DNA of 6,137 nucleotides from an uncultured Acidobacteriaceae bacterium. Lineage in GTDB: Bacteria > Acidobacteriota > Terriglobia > Terriglobales > Acidobacteriaceae. Position numbers and translations under genes: made by a program. Numbering within the stretch: the first letter of the stretch is position 1; each line of letters starts with the position of its first letter. This document shows positions 1-5,789 of the stretch, in pieces. Where the stretch lies: the NCBI GenBank assembly GCA_903842845.1, contig CAIMNN010000225.1, positions 1 to 6,137 on the forward strand. Reading direction: 5' to 3'. The notes beneath the pieces were generated by a model. The model was not told where the DNA came from. It ran no database searches and saw nothing but the letters and a program-made list of their open reading frames with translations.

Positions 1-1083
1 CAGCCCGGTTCCAACTGAAGTCTCAAGCACCCAGTCGCCGCGCTTCACTTCCAGCTTGTGCATGTAGCCATTCAGATAATCGCGCTGGTCAAAGCCATGC
101 AACAGGCACCACACCCGCTGCGTGTCGTCGTAAAACCCGCCGATCATCTCGTACAAACCGTTGTACTTTTTGTTGGAACCCGAAATCGCGCTGAGGTCAA
201 CAAATTCAGCAATGCCGTTCTTGATCGGGAACCGCTCGCCACTCTTGGCGATAAGCAATTCCTTGCCAAACTCCTGTTGCAGCGCAAGCGGCTTGCCGCT
301 CTCAGGCGTGCGCAGCAACGCAATGGTTTCGCCGCGCGTTGACCATCCTGCAATCAGATGCGCGGGTCGCAGCACAGCATAAAACAGCACATAAAGCATG
401 CCCGCAAAGCAGACCAGCACAAACGGAAGCTCGATTGAAGACTGCGAGCCAGTGGTCAGATTCATCACCGAGTGAACAATGACTGCGACGAATGAAAGAA
501 ACATAGCGCTTGCGGTCAACAGGTCCTTCCCGGTTGCGGACAAATTCTGCCTTCCGCGCTGCCAGTTCCAAAGCAGCGCCGCGATAAACAGGTAAAGATA
601 AAAATGCGTTTCCGCAGGGCCAAAGGCATTCTCAATCCAACTGAAGACTGAGTTGCGATTTTCTGCGAGCAGCTCAAATAGATTGTCCGGGAGGAAGTAC
701 ATATACAACATTTGCAGCAGCGCGCCGGCCAGTGGAAACGGCAGAATCGCAAGCAGTCCGCCGAGCCGCGGCGAAAGCAGCCTGTGAATCAGAAAGGGAA
801 GCGCACCGAGGATATTCGCTACAGCAACCACCGCAACAAACTTGAGCATGGGAATCAGCTCAAAAGGCGGGCGCGCGTAAGAGAAGATCAGGTCCGGGAA
901 AAATCCCAACGCAATCACCCACAGAAATCCACGCAGCGGCCGCTGCGTGCCGATGAACCAAAGCCCCAGCAAAGTATTGGTGAACAGCCCGATAGGCCCG
1001 ACAAAGAATCCGGCGACAAACACAAGGGTGATCAGGATTGCAACGGACTGTTTGAACAGAGACTTCGGCAGGCGCTCCGGCAT
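1..1083 (-). CDS. Partial membrane protein fused to Trm112-like segment and class I SAM methyltransferase (C-terminus off the left edge)
   Basis: Reading the minus strand in triplets from the ATG at 1083-1081 gives 361 codons without a stop, continuing past the window edge; an in-frame TGA at 1089-1087 lies just upstream. The first ~241 residues are strongly hydrophobic, with about seven candidate membrane segments (near 12-34, 48-66, 80-99, 108-131, 160-175, 187-210 and 219-241). Residues ~256-295 resemble the small Trm112/YcaR-type module that precedes many methyltransferases (RFPIKNGIAEFVD at 284-296), but its usual CPxCG zinc-ligand stretch reads RTPESGKPL at 258-266, without cysteines. 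A short linker (KKYNGLYEMIGGFYDD, 305-320) and then VLETSVGTG at 352-360 match the start and SAM-binding motif I of class I methyltransferases. The substrate is unknown; by analogy it may act on a membrane lipid or quinone-like compound. It lies downstream of the secG terminator, so it probably has its own promoter. The ribosome site is weak (GGCGGA nine bases before the ATG). Openness of the frame is certain; the membrane topology and methyltransferase call are by motif only. Confidence 0.72.
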   Translation of the reverse strand, partial: MPERLPKSLFKQSVAILITLVFVAGFFVGPIGLFTNTLLGLWFIGTQRPLRGFLWVIALGFFPDLIFSYARPPFELIPMLKFVAVVAVANILGALPFLIHRLLSPRLGGLLAILPFPLAGALLQMLYMYFLPDNLFELLAENRNSVFSWIENAFGPAETHFYLYLFIAALLWNWQRGRQNLSATGKDLLTASAMFLSFVAVIVHSVMNLTTGSQSSIELPFVLVCFAGMLYVLFYAVLRPAHLIAGWSTRGETIALLRTPESGKPLALQQEFGKELLIAKSGERFPIKNGIAEFVDLSAISGSNKKYNGLYEMIGGFYDDTQRVWCLLHGFDQRDYLNGYMHKLEVKRGDWVLETSVGTGL

Positions 1084-1127
1084 AATTCATTATCCGCCAA
1101 GAACTCTAAGACCCGCAGGTTACTCAG

Positions 1128-1165
1128 TTATAAAAAGTAAAACGGCAGGCGCGCGGCCTGCCGTT
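1128..1165 (-). terminator. Rho-independent terminator after secG
   Basis: On the minus strand a perfect 10-base-pair GC-rich stem (AACGGCAGGC at 1165-1156 pairing with GCCTGCCGTT at 1150-1141) encloses a 5-base loop. It is followed directly by a T-rich run, TTACTTTTTATAA (1140-1128). It begins 19 bases after the secG stop codon. Stem, loop and T tract are all visible, so this is a confident intrinsic terminator that separates secG from the downstream methyltransferase-fusion gene. Confidence 0.9.
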
Positions 1166-1184
1166 GATTGAAGCTGAAGTTGGC

Positions 1185-1505
1185 TTACTTGGCCGGAGTC
1201 GCCGGGGCCGAGTTCGTCGCGGGGGCCGTCTTGGTTCCCGAAAGCACCGAGTGCGTGCCCGAGGTCGAGCGGACGTACAGCGCGGTCAACGAGAGCGAAG
1301 TGACCATGAAAAGGATTGCCGACCAGGTGGTCAGGCGGGTGAGGACGTTGGCTGCGGCGCGGGGACCAAAAGCGGTCTGTGAACCCTGTCCGCCGAACGC
1401 GCCGGCCAGATCAGCCGAGCGGCCCTGCTGCAAAAGCACAACGCCAACCAAAAAGAGGCTCACAAGAATGTGAAGCACGAGCACTACGTCGAAGAGAATA
1501 TCCAT
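1185..1505 (-). CDS. secG: SecG, preprotein translocase subunit
   Basis: SecG is a small two-helix inner-membrane subunit that associates with SecY and SecE and stimulates SecA-driven protein export. The 106-residue product shows the family layout: a first hydrophobic helix (about 5-24) ending in GVVLLQQGRS, the conserved glycine-rich loop ADLAGAFGGQGSQTAFG (31-47), and a second helix (about 58-77). A Ser/Thr/Ala/Pro-rich tail of about 29 residues follows and is probably unstructured. I chose the ATG at 1505 because GGA lies 5 bases upstream (CCCGGAAAAATG) and the protein then begins MDILFDVV, as is usual for the family. An in-frame ATG at 1547 would add 14 polar residues (MQINPKAQG...) and has no ribosome site. 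The gene follows tRNA-Leu on the same strand with no terminator between them, so it may be read from the tRNA promoter, and it ends at a strong hairpin. Identity is secure; the start is likely but not certain. Confidence 0.93.
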   Translation of the reverse strand: MDILFDVVLVLHILVSLFLVGVVLLQQGRSADLAGAFGGQGSQTAFGPRAAANVLTRLTTWSAILFMVTSLSLTALYVRSTSGTHSVLSGTKTAPATNSAPATPAK

Positions 1506-1596
1506 TTTTCCGGGCTGCTTTCCTTGGGCCTTGGGGTTGATTTGCATGCAGTTGAGGCTGCCTGGAACCCGTATGTGGCCGTAAAACTAGAATCTT

Positions 1597-1681
1597 TGGT
1601 GCGGAGGAGGGGACTTGAACCCCTATGGAGTTACCCGCTAGCACCTCAAGCTAGTGCGTCTGCCAATTTCGCCACCTCCGC
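1597..1681 (-). tRNA. tRNA-Leu (anticodon GAG), CCA encoded
   Basis: The minus strand folds as a complete class II tRNA. The acceptor stem is GCGGAGG/CCTCCGC (1681-1675 with 1607-1601) and the discriminator is A at 1600. An encoded CCA follows at 1599-1597. The D arm contains AAATTGG. The anticodon stem is CTAGC/GCTAG around the loop TTGAGGT, placing GAG at 1647-1645. The variable arm is long (about 13 bases, CGGGTAACTCCAT), as expected for leucine tRNAs, and the T arm is AGGGG-TTCAAGT-CCCCT. It would read CUC and CUU leucine codons. A good promoter sits just upstream, and secG follows on the same strand. Confidence 0.97.
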
Positions 1682-1699
1682 ATGAGGTGAACCTTATGA

Positions 1700-1708
1700 A
1701 GTATAGCA
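1700..1708 (-). promoter_or_regulatory. Extended -10 promoter for tRNA-Leu (and possibly secG)
   Basis: On the minus strand TGC-TATACT (1708-1700) matches the extended -10 consensus TGn-TATAAT at all but one position. Transcription would begin around 1693, leaving a leader of about a dozen bases before the mature tRNA end at 1681, which is typical. No good -35 hexamer is seen 16-18 bases upstream, where the DNA is a C/T-rich run. Extended -10 promoters can work with a poor -35. No terminator lies between the tRNA and secG, so the same promoter may serve both. Confidence 0.6.
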
Positions 1709-1768
1709 AATAGAGGGGGTTGGAGGAAAGTGGAGGCGGTTTTTGGAACTCTGCATAAAATGATCCAG

Positions 1769-2473
1769 CTAAAACAACTCAATGAGTCGTGCAAATCCGT
1801 CAAGCTCAATCAACGTCTGGCCTTCCGGCGCTGTGCTGACCTCGGCGTGCTCAAGCACCCACGTGTCCTTGTGGAAGAGGAAGACGGCGTTCAGCCCGGC
1901 AGCCAGCGCAGGGTTGATGTCGCTCTTGGGGCTGTTGCCTATCATCCAACTCGTCGCCGAGTTCAGGCTATGCTTCGCAATCACCGCGCGGTAAGCGCCG
2001 GGGTCCTTCTCGCTGACAATCTCCGCTGCGGCGAAGTGCGGCGCAAGCCCTGAGCGCGCAAACTTGTCGGCCTGCTCGGCGTGGTTGCCCTTGGTCATCA
2101 GGATTAATTTGTGCCGCGCGGCAAGTTGAGGCAGCAACTCAGCAACGCCGGGCAGCAGCTCAATCTCCTGCTCGCGGATGGCGTTGGCAAAGCTGACTAT
2201 CTGCGCGTGTTTGTCTGCACTAACAGGCTGTGCGCTTAGCCGCTCAAAGCAAGTGACGAGCGATTGCGTAAAGCTGTGCAGCCCATAGCCGAGCCGGCTG
2301 ATGTTCTCATGCTCCACCTTGTTCAGCGCCATGCGAACCTCGGCGGGCGTGAGCTCCTGATGGTTCAGGCAACTGATGAACACGGCGATTGCGCGCTCAA
2401 AATAAATGTTGTTCTCCCAAAGCGTATCGTCCGCGTCAATGAGGAGTGTTTGTCCGGCTGGGTATGTTGACAT
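1769..2473 (-). CDS. HAD-superfamily hydrolase (probable small-molecule phosphatase)
   Basis: The 234-residue protein has the four motifs of haloacid-dehalogenase-like hydrolases. Motif I is LLIDADDTLW (nucleophile Asp13, acid/base Asp15, Thr17). A helical cap follows (about 20-105). Motif II is LILMTKGN (Thr127), motif III is Lys156 in EIVSEKDPGAY, and motif IV is MIGNSPKSDI (177-186) with Asp185 as the metal-binding acid. The residue after the motif IV glycine is Asn180 rather than the common Asp (GDS). These features suggest a magnesium-dependent phosphatase in the cytoplasm, related to YjjG or phosphoglycolate-phosphatase-like enzymes; the substrate cannot be told. The length is usual for the family. 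It starts 23 bases after the stop of the DUF3224 gene on the same strand, so co-transcription is likely. No Shine-Dalgarno sequence precedes the ATG; TATTCT at 2486-2481 could be a -10 box giving an almost leaderless message, which is speculative. Confidence 0.88.
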   Translation of the reverse strand: MSTYPAGQTLLIDADDTLWENNIYFERAIAVFISCLNHQELTPAEVRMALNKVEHENISRLGYGLHSFTQSLVTCFERLSAQPVSADKHAQIVSFANAIREQEIELLPGVAELLPQLAARHKLILMTKGNHAEQADKFARSGLAPHFAAAEIVSEKDPGAYRAVIAKHSLNSATSWMIGNSPKSDINPALAAGLNAVFLFHKDTWVLEHAEVSTAPEGQTLIELDGFARLIELF

Positions 2474-2496
2474 GAATTCTAGAATACCGAATGGGC

Positions 2497-2982
2497 CTAC
2501 TTCATCTCCGGCAACGTGTACGCAAAGTCGTAGCTGTGCTTGCCATCGGCGATGATGATGGTGAATGTGCCAGCGAGCCCGGTCAGCTCCCCAGTGCCGG
2601 AGTCGGGCACGACCGTGACCAGCAGTTCAAATTTCCCGTGGTCCATCACACCGCGATGCTGCAAGTCGAACGTGCCTTTGCGCCCCTTCAGCATGCCCGT
2701 CACGTGCTCGATTGCGACGTAAGCCTGCGAGCCGGGTGTTGCAGTCTTCGCGGTCAGCATCTCGCCTGTGCTCGTCGCCTCAAGCTCGCCGTGGATAGTT
2801 TTCGCAATCCCGAACCGCCCAAGCGTCGCCGGCGCGGCTTTGTCTTCAAGCGTCAGCGGCGTTATCTTCACATCGAATGTACCAGTGGCATGTTGCATGG
2901 AAGCGGCCTCCTTGGTTTGGGCAAGTGTCGCCAGCGGAATGAACGCCGTGAAGGCAAGCAGAGCGGGGAAGAGCAATTCCAT
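2497..2982 (-). CDS. DUF3224 family protein with N-terminal signal peptide
   Basis: The 161-residue product has a hydrophobic leader (ELLFPALLAFTAFIPLATLA, about 2-21) that looks like a Sec signal peptide with possible cleavage after Ala21. From residue 30 it matches what I recall of DUF3224: HATGTFDVK (31-39), a GELEATSTGEML stretch (65-76), VTGMLKGRKGTFDLQHRG (94-111), VPDSGTGELTGLAGT (125-139) and DGKHSYDFAYTLP (146-158). Family members are small beta-rich proteins of unknown function, often lacking a leader; here the leader suggests export. The ATG at 2982 has GGAG eight bases upstream. A second in-frame ATG, Met29 at 2898-2896, sits eight bases after a perfect AAGGAGG (2913-2907) and would give a leaderless form that begins exactly at the domain. 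I kept the longer start because its residues form a convincing signal peptide. The HAD gene follows 23 bases downstream, probably in one operon. No enzymatic role can be assigned. Confidence 0.85.
   Translation of the reverse strand: MELLFPALLAFTAFIPLATLAQTKEAASMQHATGTFDVKITPLTLEDKAAPATLGRFGIAKTIHGELEATSTGEMLTAKTATPGSQAYVAIEHVTGMLKGRKGTFDLQHRGVMDHGKFELLVTVVPDSGTGELTGLAGTFTIIIADGKHSYDFAYTLPEMK
2907..2913 (-). promoter_or_regulatory. Perfect internal Shine-Dalgarno before Met29 of the DUF3224 gene
   Basis: AAGGAGG on the minus strand ends eight bases before the in-frame ATG at 2898-2896. It is the best ribosome-binding sequence I noticed in the window, yet it lies inside the reading frame that encodes the signal peptide. 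It marks either the true start or a second initiation site that would produce a cytoplasmic form. Confidence 0.55.
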
Positions 2983-2994
2983 TGTCGAGTCTCC

Positions 2995-3028
2995 GTTGTG
3001 AGAATACCGTAAAACCTCTGCTCACAAC
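2995..3028. repeat. Inverted repeat in the spacer upstream of the DUF3224 gene
   Basis: GTTGTGAG (2995-3002) and CTCACAAC (3021-3028) form a perfect 8-base inverted repeat with an 18-base centre. On the minus strand the first arm holds TTGTGA, a weak -35-like hexamer, and a -10-like TATTCT begins 15 bases later. This could therefore be an operator over a promoter for the DUF3224-HAD pair. No T tract follows in either direction, so it is not a usual intrinsic terminator for the preceding glycosyltransferase gene. The repeat is plain to see; the regulatory role is inference. Confidence 0.4.
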
Positions 3029-3043
3029 ACCAATAACCGGCGC

Positions 3044-4816
3044 TTATTTTGTCACTCGATACAAATATCCATAAGGAACTTCTTCAACCAACGTCGCATC
3101 CGCCCGCGTCTCCTTACTCAACAGGTAAAGCGGGTGTGCGCTGGATAGCGTGCGTTTTGCAAAGTCAAGCTGCTTGGCTGGCAGAGTGTTAATGCCCGAC
3201 CAGTATTGAAAGTACAGGTGCGAGTTCGGATGGTCGAGCGTGATGACCTCGTCCACTATCACCACGGCGTTCTGCGGCAACTGTGCTTTGAGCTGCAACC
3301 CCGCAGACTGGAGAGCCATTTGCACTTCATGGTTCGCGGGGAAGAGGTTGCTGATTCTCCAATCTGTATCGAGATTCTTGACAAAGGTCCCGACGCAGAT
3401 CAAAGACGCCAAGGCCACGGCCCAACGCGGGGAAATTGTTGGCGGCTTCAAGTGCAGAAGCTTTGCCGCACGCGTCAAAAGCCAGCCCAGCAGCAGAGCG
3501 CCGAAAGCCACACCAAGCAGGATGAATCGATTACAACCGCGCCAGATGAAGTCGGCAACACCATGGCTGTCGGTCGAAGCGTGGGTCAGTCCGTCAAGAT
3601 GATGCGAGTTATACAAAAAGTAAATCACTACTGTAAGCAGGAATGTCGCGACGAGCGGGATGAGAAATCTCCGCCGTTCCGTTTGAAGCATATCGGCAGC
3701 GGAAAACCCAACCAGCAAAAGTACCGCAGGCAGAATCGGCAAAATAAAATTTGCAATCTTGCTGACGCCAAAACTCAACGGGACAACATAACAAAGTATC
3801 CACAGCATCAGCAGTGCGTTTCTGCGGTTGCACAAACTCGGCCGAAGATTCGCCATCAGCGCCACGAAGCCAAGAATGCCGAGCGGCGGGCCCAGAACAT
3901 CCTGCCAGTATTTAGTAAAGTAGAAGTACCAGGGCCGTCCCCAGTTCTCGACATTGATAAACAGATGCGCGATTTGCTGGCTTTGTTCATAGTGAAACTG
4001 GGTGGGGAACAAGTGCCCCGCATACAGATTGCCCGGCAACGCCAATGCGCCGAAGACAACCGAGAGGACGATGATGTACGGCACACCACGTCGCCAACCG
4101 CACTTCCATAGCAATGCCAGCGCGAAAACTCCCAGCCCCGGCAAAGCCAGACCGCCCTTGCTCAAATAAGCCAATGCAGAAAAGAGCGCAGCGGCAAGCG
4201 TGGCTGCCCAATAGGCCTTTGATGATTCGCTCTTTGAGAAGAACAACGGGCTGCCAGTCACCGTGAACAGCGCCAGGCCCAGCACCAGCGTCAGAAAAAG
4301 CAACATCATCACATCGCTCAGATCGCTGAACTGTAACCCCAGCACAAGCTCAAAGATGAACTTGTTGCTGGCCAGCAGAAGCGCTGCACCGACAGCCATC
4401 CACAACGACGAAAAACGTCTCGCAATAAATAAAAGAGAAAGTGTAGTCAGCACGGCGAAGAGCACCGACGGCAAGCGAAAAACAAATAAGCTCTCGCCGA
4501 AAAGATGAAACAACCCCGCACGCAGGTAAAAAGGCATCAGCGGCTTGTGAAACCAGATGTAATTATTGGTCCAGTTTATTTTTTCATCCTGTAAAGAGCT
4601 TTCTCCAGTGTCTTCAGCGTCCGTGCCCAGGTCGACGGTGTGAAGTTTCGGCACGCAGCAATCGGTAGAAAGATTATGAACAACGTTGAGATGTACTATC
4701 TCATCCCACGCTGTAACGTCAGTGCGGCCCAAATTGTGCAGCCACAGGAAGGCGCAGATGCAAAGGCCAAGCATAAAGACCAGATACGGGGCGGCGCGTT
4801 GCAAGCGGTCTTTCAT
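3044..4816 (-). CDS. Family 39 (ArnT/PMT-like) membrane glycosyltransferase
   Basis: The 590-residue protein has an N-terminal membrane helix (about 9-27), then a periplasmic loop with the acidic pair WDE (Asp38-Glu39), as in GT39/ArnT enzymes that take sugars from polyprenyl phosphate. HKPLMPFYLRAGLFHLFGES (90-109) followed by FRLPSVLFAVL matches the conserved KPP-type block at the second helix. Many further helices follow (around 114-132, 138-157, 166-185, 202-218, 222-237, 246-262, 308-322, 333-349, 354-372, 384-402, 429-446 and 466-480). SKIANFILPILPAVLLL (352-368) resembles the K-x-x-x-Y-x-x-P signature, with Phe in place of Tyr. A soluble domain of about 105 residues ends the protein. 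It would transfer a sugar on the periplasmic side to a lipid, glycan or protein; the acceptor is unknown. The loop between Glu39 and Lys91 seems longer than usual and carries Cys53-Cys54. A weak AGG lies six bases before the ATG. The GT2 gene ends 75 bases upstream on the same strand, suggesting a donor-synthase/transferase pair. Confidence 0.87.
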   Translation of the reverse strand: MKDRLQRAAPYLVFMLGLCICAFLWLHNLGRTDVTAWDEIVHLNVVHNLSTDCCVPKLHTVDLGTDAEDTGESSLQDEKINWTNNYIWFHKPLMPFYLRAGLFHLFGESLFVFRLPSVLFAVLTTLSLLFIARRFSSLWMAVGAALLLASNKFIFELVLGLQFSDLSDVMMLLFLTLVLGLALFTVTGSPLFFSKSESSKAYWAATLAAALFSALAYLSKGGLALPGLGVFALALLWKCGWRRGVPYIIVLSVVFGALALPGNLYAGHLFPTQFHYEQSQQIAHLFINVENWGRPWYFYFTKYWQDVLGPPLGILGFVALMANLRPSLCNRRNALLMLWILCYVVPLSFGVSKIANFILPILPAVLLLVGFSAADMLQTERRRFLIPLVATFLLTVVIYFLYNSHHLDGLTHASTDSHGVADFIWRGCNRFILLGVAFGALLLGWLLTRAAKLLHLKPPTISPRWAVALASLICVGTFVKNLDTDWRISNLFPANHEVQMALQSAGLQLKAQLPQNAVVIVDEVITLDHPNSHLYFQYWSGINTLPAKQLDFAKRTLSSAHPLYLLSKETRADATLVEEVPYGYLYRVTK

Positions 4817-4891
4817 TCTTAACCTGCCGAATTCTCAGGGTGTTCAAAAATTGCGTAGATGTTTTGCGCCTGATACCGAGTCAGAGGTAGA

Positions 4892-5677
4892 TCAATGCTT
4901 TTTGTGCCTGGCTGCGCGATGTGCGCTTCCGGCCTGTGGAAGCGGATTGAACGACTTCTTCAAGCTGCATAAAAAGTTGAACCGGAAGATATACCAGAGT
5001 GCCACGATGCCGTCCGACATGCCGATCTTCTTGCCCTGCTCGTAGGTGCGCCCGTGGTATGAGATTGGAACCTCGTAGATGGCAATCCCGAGTTTGGCTA
5101 TTTTGGCGGTCACTTCTATCTCAAACCCGAATCCGCTGCTGGTTATCACCATGTTGCGGATTATCTCGCCGCGAAATGCCTTATAACAGGTTTCAACATC
5201 CGTCATGTTCACGTTGGTGCACAGATTCGAAAGAAACGTCAGAAATTTGTTGGCCAGATAATGATAGAAGTAAAGTACGCGCGCGGCTTTGCGGACAAGA
5301 AAACGCGAACCATACACCACATCCGCGTGGCCTTCGAGTATCGGCGCAATAACCTCGCAGATCTCCGCCGGGTCGTACTCCAGGTCCGCATCCTGAACAA
5401 TAACTATCTGCCCGGTCGTCCTTGCAAATCCGGTCTTGAGCGCCGCAGTCTTGCCAGCATTCACAGCATGATGCACGACCTTGACCCTGCTGTTTTCGGT
5501 AGCCAACTGGTCGGCCAGCGTTCCGGTGCCGTCAGTGGAGCAATCATCTACAACCACAATTTCGCCAGCCTCAGGAACAGCCAGCAGGCGCTCCACAATC
5601 TCGTGTAACGTGGCCTCTTCGTTGTAGGCAGGCACAACAATAGATAGGAGTATTGGGTCTTCAGTAATTATGCTCAT
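4892..5677 (-). CDS. Family 2 glycosyltransferase, polyprenyl-phosphate sugar synthase type (DPM1-like)
   Basis: The 261-residue protein has the GT-A fold signatures of family 2. These are LSIVVPAYNEE (11-21), EIVVVDDCSTDGT (39-51, Asp44-Asp45 for nucleotide binding), NAGKTAALKTGF (73-84) and the metal-binding VQDADLEYDP (94-103, Asp96/Asp98). Further on are VYGSRF (121-126), the acceptor-side TDVETCYKAF (159-168) and RTYEQGKKIGMSDG (210-223). The last blocks are typical of dolichol- or polyprenyl-phosphate mannose/glucose synthases. It has no strong C-terminal membrane pair, so it is probably soluble or peripheral on the cytoplasmic face, and it ends in a basic tail (RAARHKKH). It would load a sugar from GDP- or UDP-sugar onto polyprenyl phosphate; the sugar cannot be read from sequence. 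The next gene encodes a GT39 transferase, the kind of enzyme that uses such a donor. The start at 5677 places the first motif at the usual distance; the ribosome site before it is poor (CCAAGATG). Confidence 0.9.
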   Translation of the reverse strand: MSIITEDPILLSIVVPAYNEEATLHEIVERLLAVPEAGEIVVVDDCSTDGTGTLADQLATENSRVKVVHHAVNAGKTAALKTGFARTTGQIVIVQDADLEYDPAEICEVIAPILEGHADVVYGSRFLVRKAARVLYFYHYLANKFLTFLSNLCTNVNMTDVETCYKAFRGEIIRNMVITSSGFGFEIEVTAKIAKLGIAIYEVPISYHGRTYEQGKKIGMSDGIVALWYIFRFNFLCSLKKSFNPLPQAGSAHRAARHKKH

Positions 5678-5731
5678 CTTGGTTTTAATACTACAACAGA
5701 ATGTATTGGCTCGCTGTGAATCGGGAATACC

Positions 5732-5783
5732 AGATCTCCCCCATCCATTGAATCGAAGAACAATTCAAGAATGAGGGAGATCT
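5732..5783. repeat. Long imperfect inverted repeat between the aminopeptidase and GT2 genes
   Basis: AGATCTCCCCCAT (5732-5744) pairs with ATGAGGGAGATCT (5771-5783) at 12 of 13 positions. Inside it TTGAAT (5748-5753) pairs with ATTCAA (5763-5768), leaving small bulges and a 9-base loop. It begins seven bases after the aminopeptidase stop codon. On the minus strand the bases after it (GGTATTCCCGATT) contain no T tract, so it is not a textbook intrinsic terminator. It may be a weak terminator, a 3' stabilising hairpin, or an operator or leader element for the GT2-GT39 pair. Confidence 0.5.
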
Positions 5784-5789
5784 TCAAAT

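Noticed and set aside
860..1090. 76-codon minus-strand frame starting four bases upstream of the ATG at 1083
   Set aside because: It overlaps the 361-codon frame in another phase and stops early; the longer frame has the membrane and methyltransferase features.
712..1140. 142-codon open frame on the plus strand, very rich in Arg, Gln and Lys
   Set aside because: It is antisense to the membrane half of the methyltransferase-fusion gene, which is continuously open through this stretch. The composition is the usual mirror of a membrane protein.
1185..1547. Longer SecG form starting at the ATG at 1547
   Set aside because: The extra 14 residues are polar and unlike usual SecG N-termini, and no ribosome site precedes that ATG. 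The ATG at 1505 has GGA at a suitable distance.
2474..2486. Adjacent EcoRI-like and XbaI-like sites (GAATTCTAGA) suggesting cloning vector sequence
   Set aside because: The flanking DNA on both sides is continuous native-looking coding sequence of one apparent operon, so the sites are probably coincidental.
2491..3012. 173-codon open frame on the plus strand
   Set aside because: It covers the DUF3224 gene on the other strand almost exactly; that gene has domain motifs, ribosome sites and a signal peptide, while this frame shows none.
3206..4111. 301-codon open frame on the plus strand
   Set aside because: It lies wholly antisense to the GT39 gene, and its product is rich in Arg, Gln and Lys, as expected from the reverse of codons for hydrophobic helices. 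It has no recognisable domain.
5711..5716. Possible -35/-10 pair for the GT2 gene (TTCACA near 5720 with TAGTAT near 5690)
   Set aside because: TTCACA is close to consensus, but the spacing to the nearest -10-like hexamer is about 21 bases, too far for an ordinary sigma-70 promoter.
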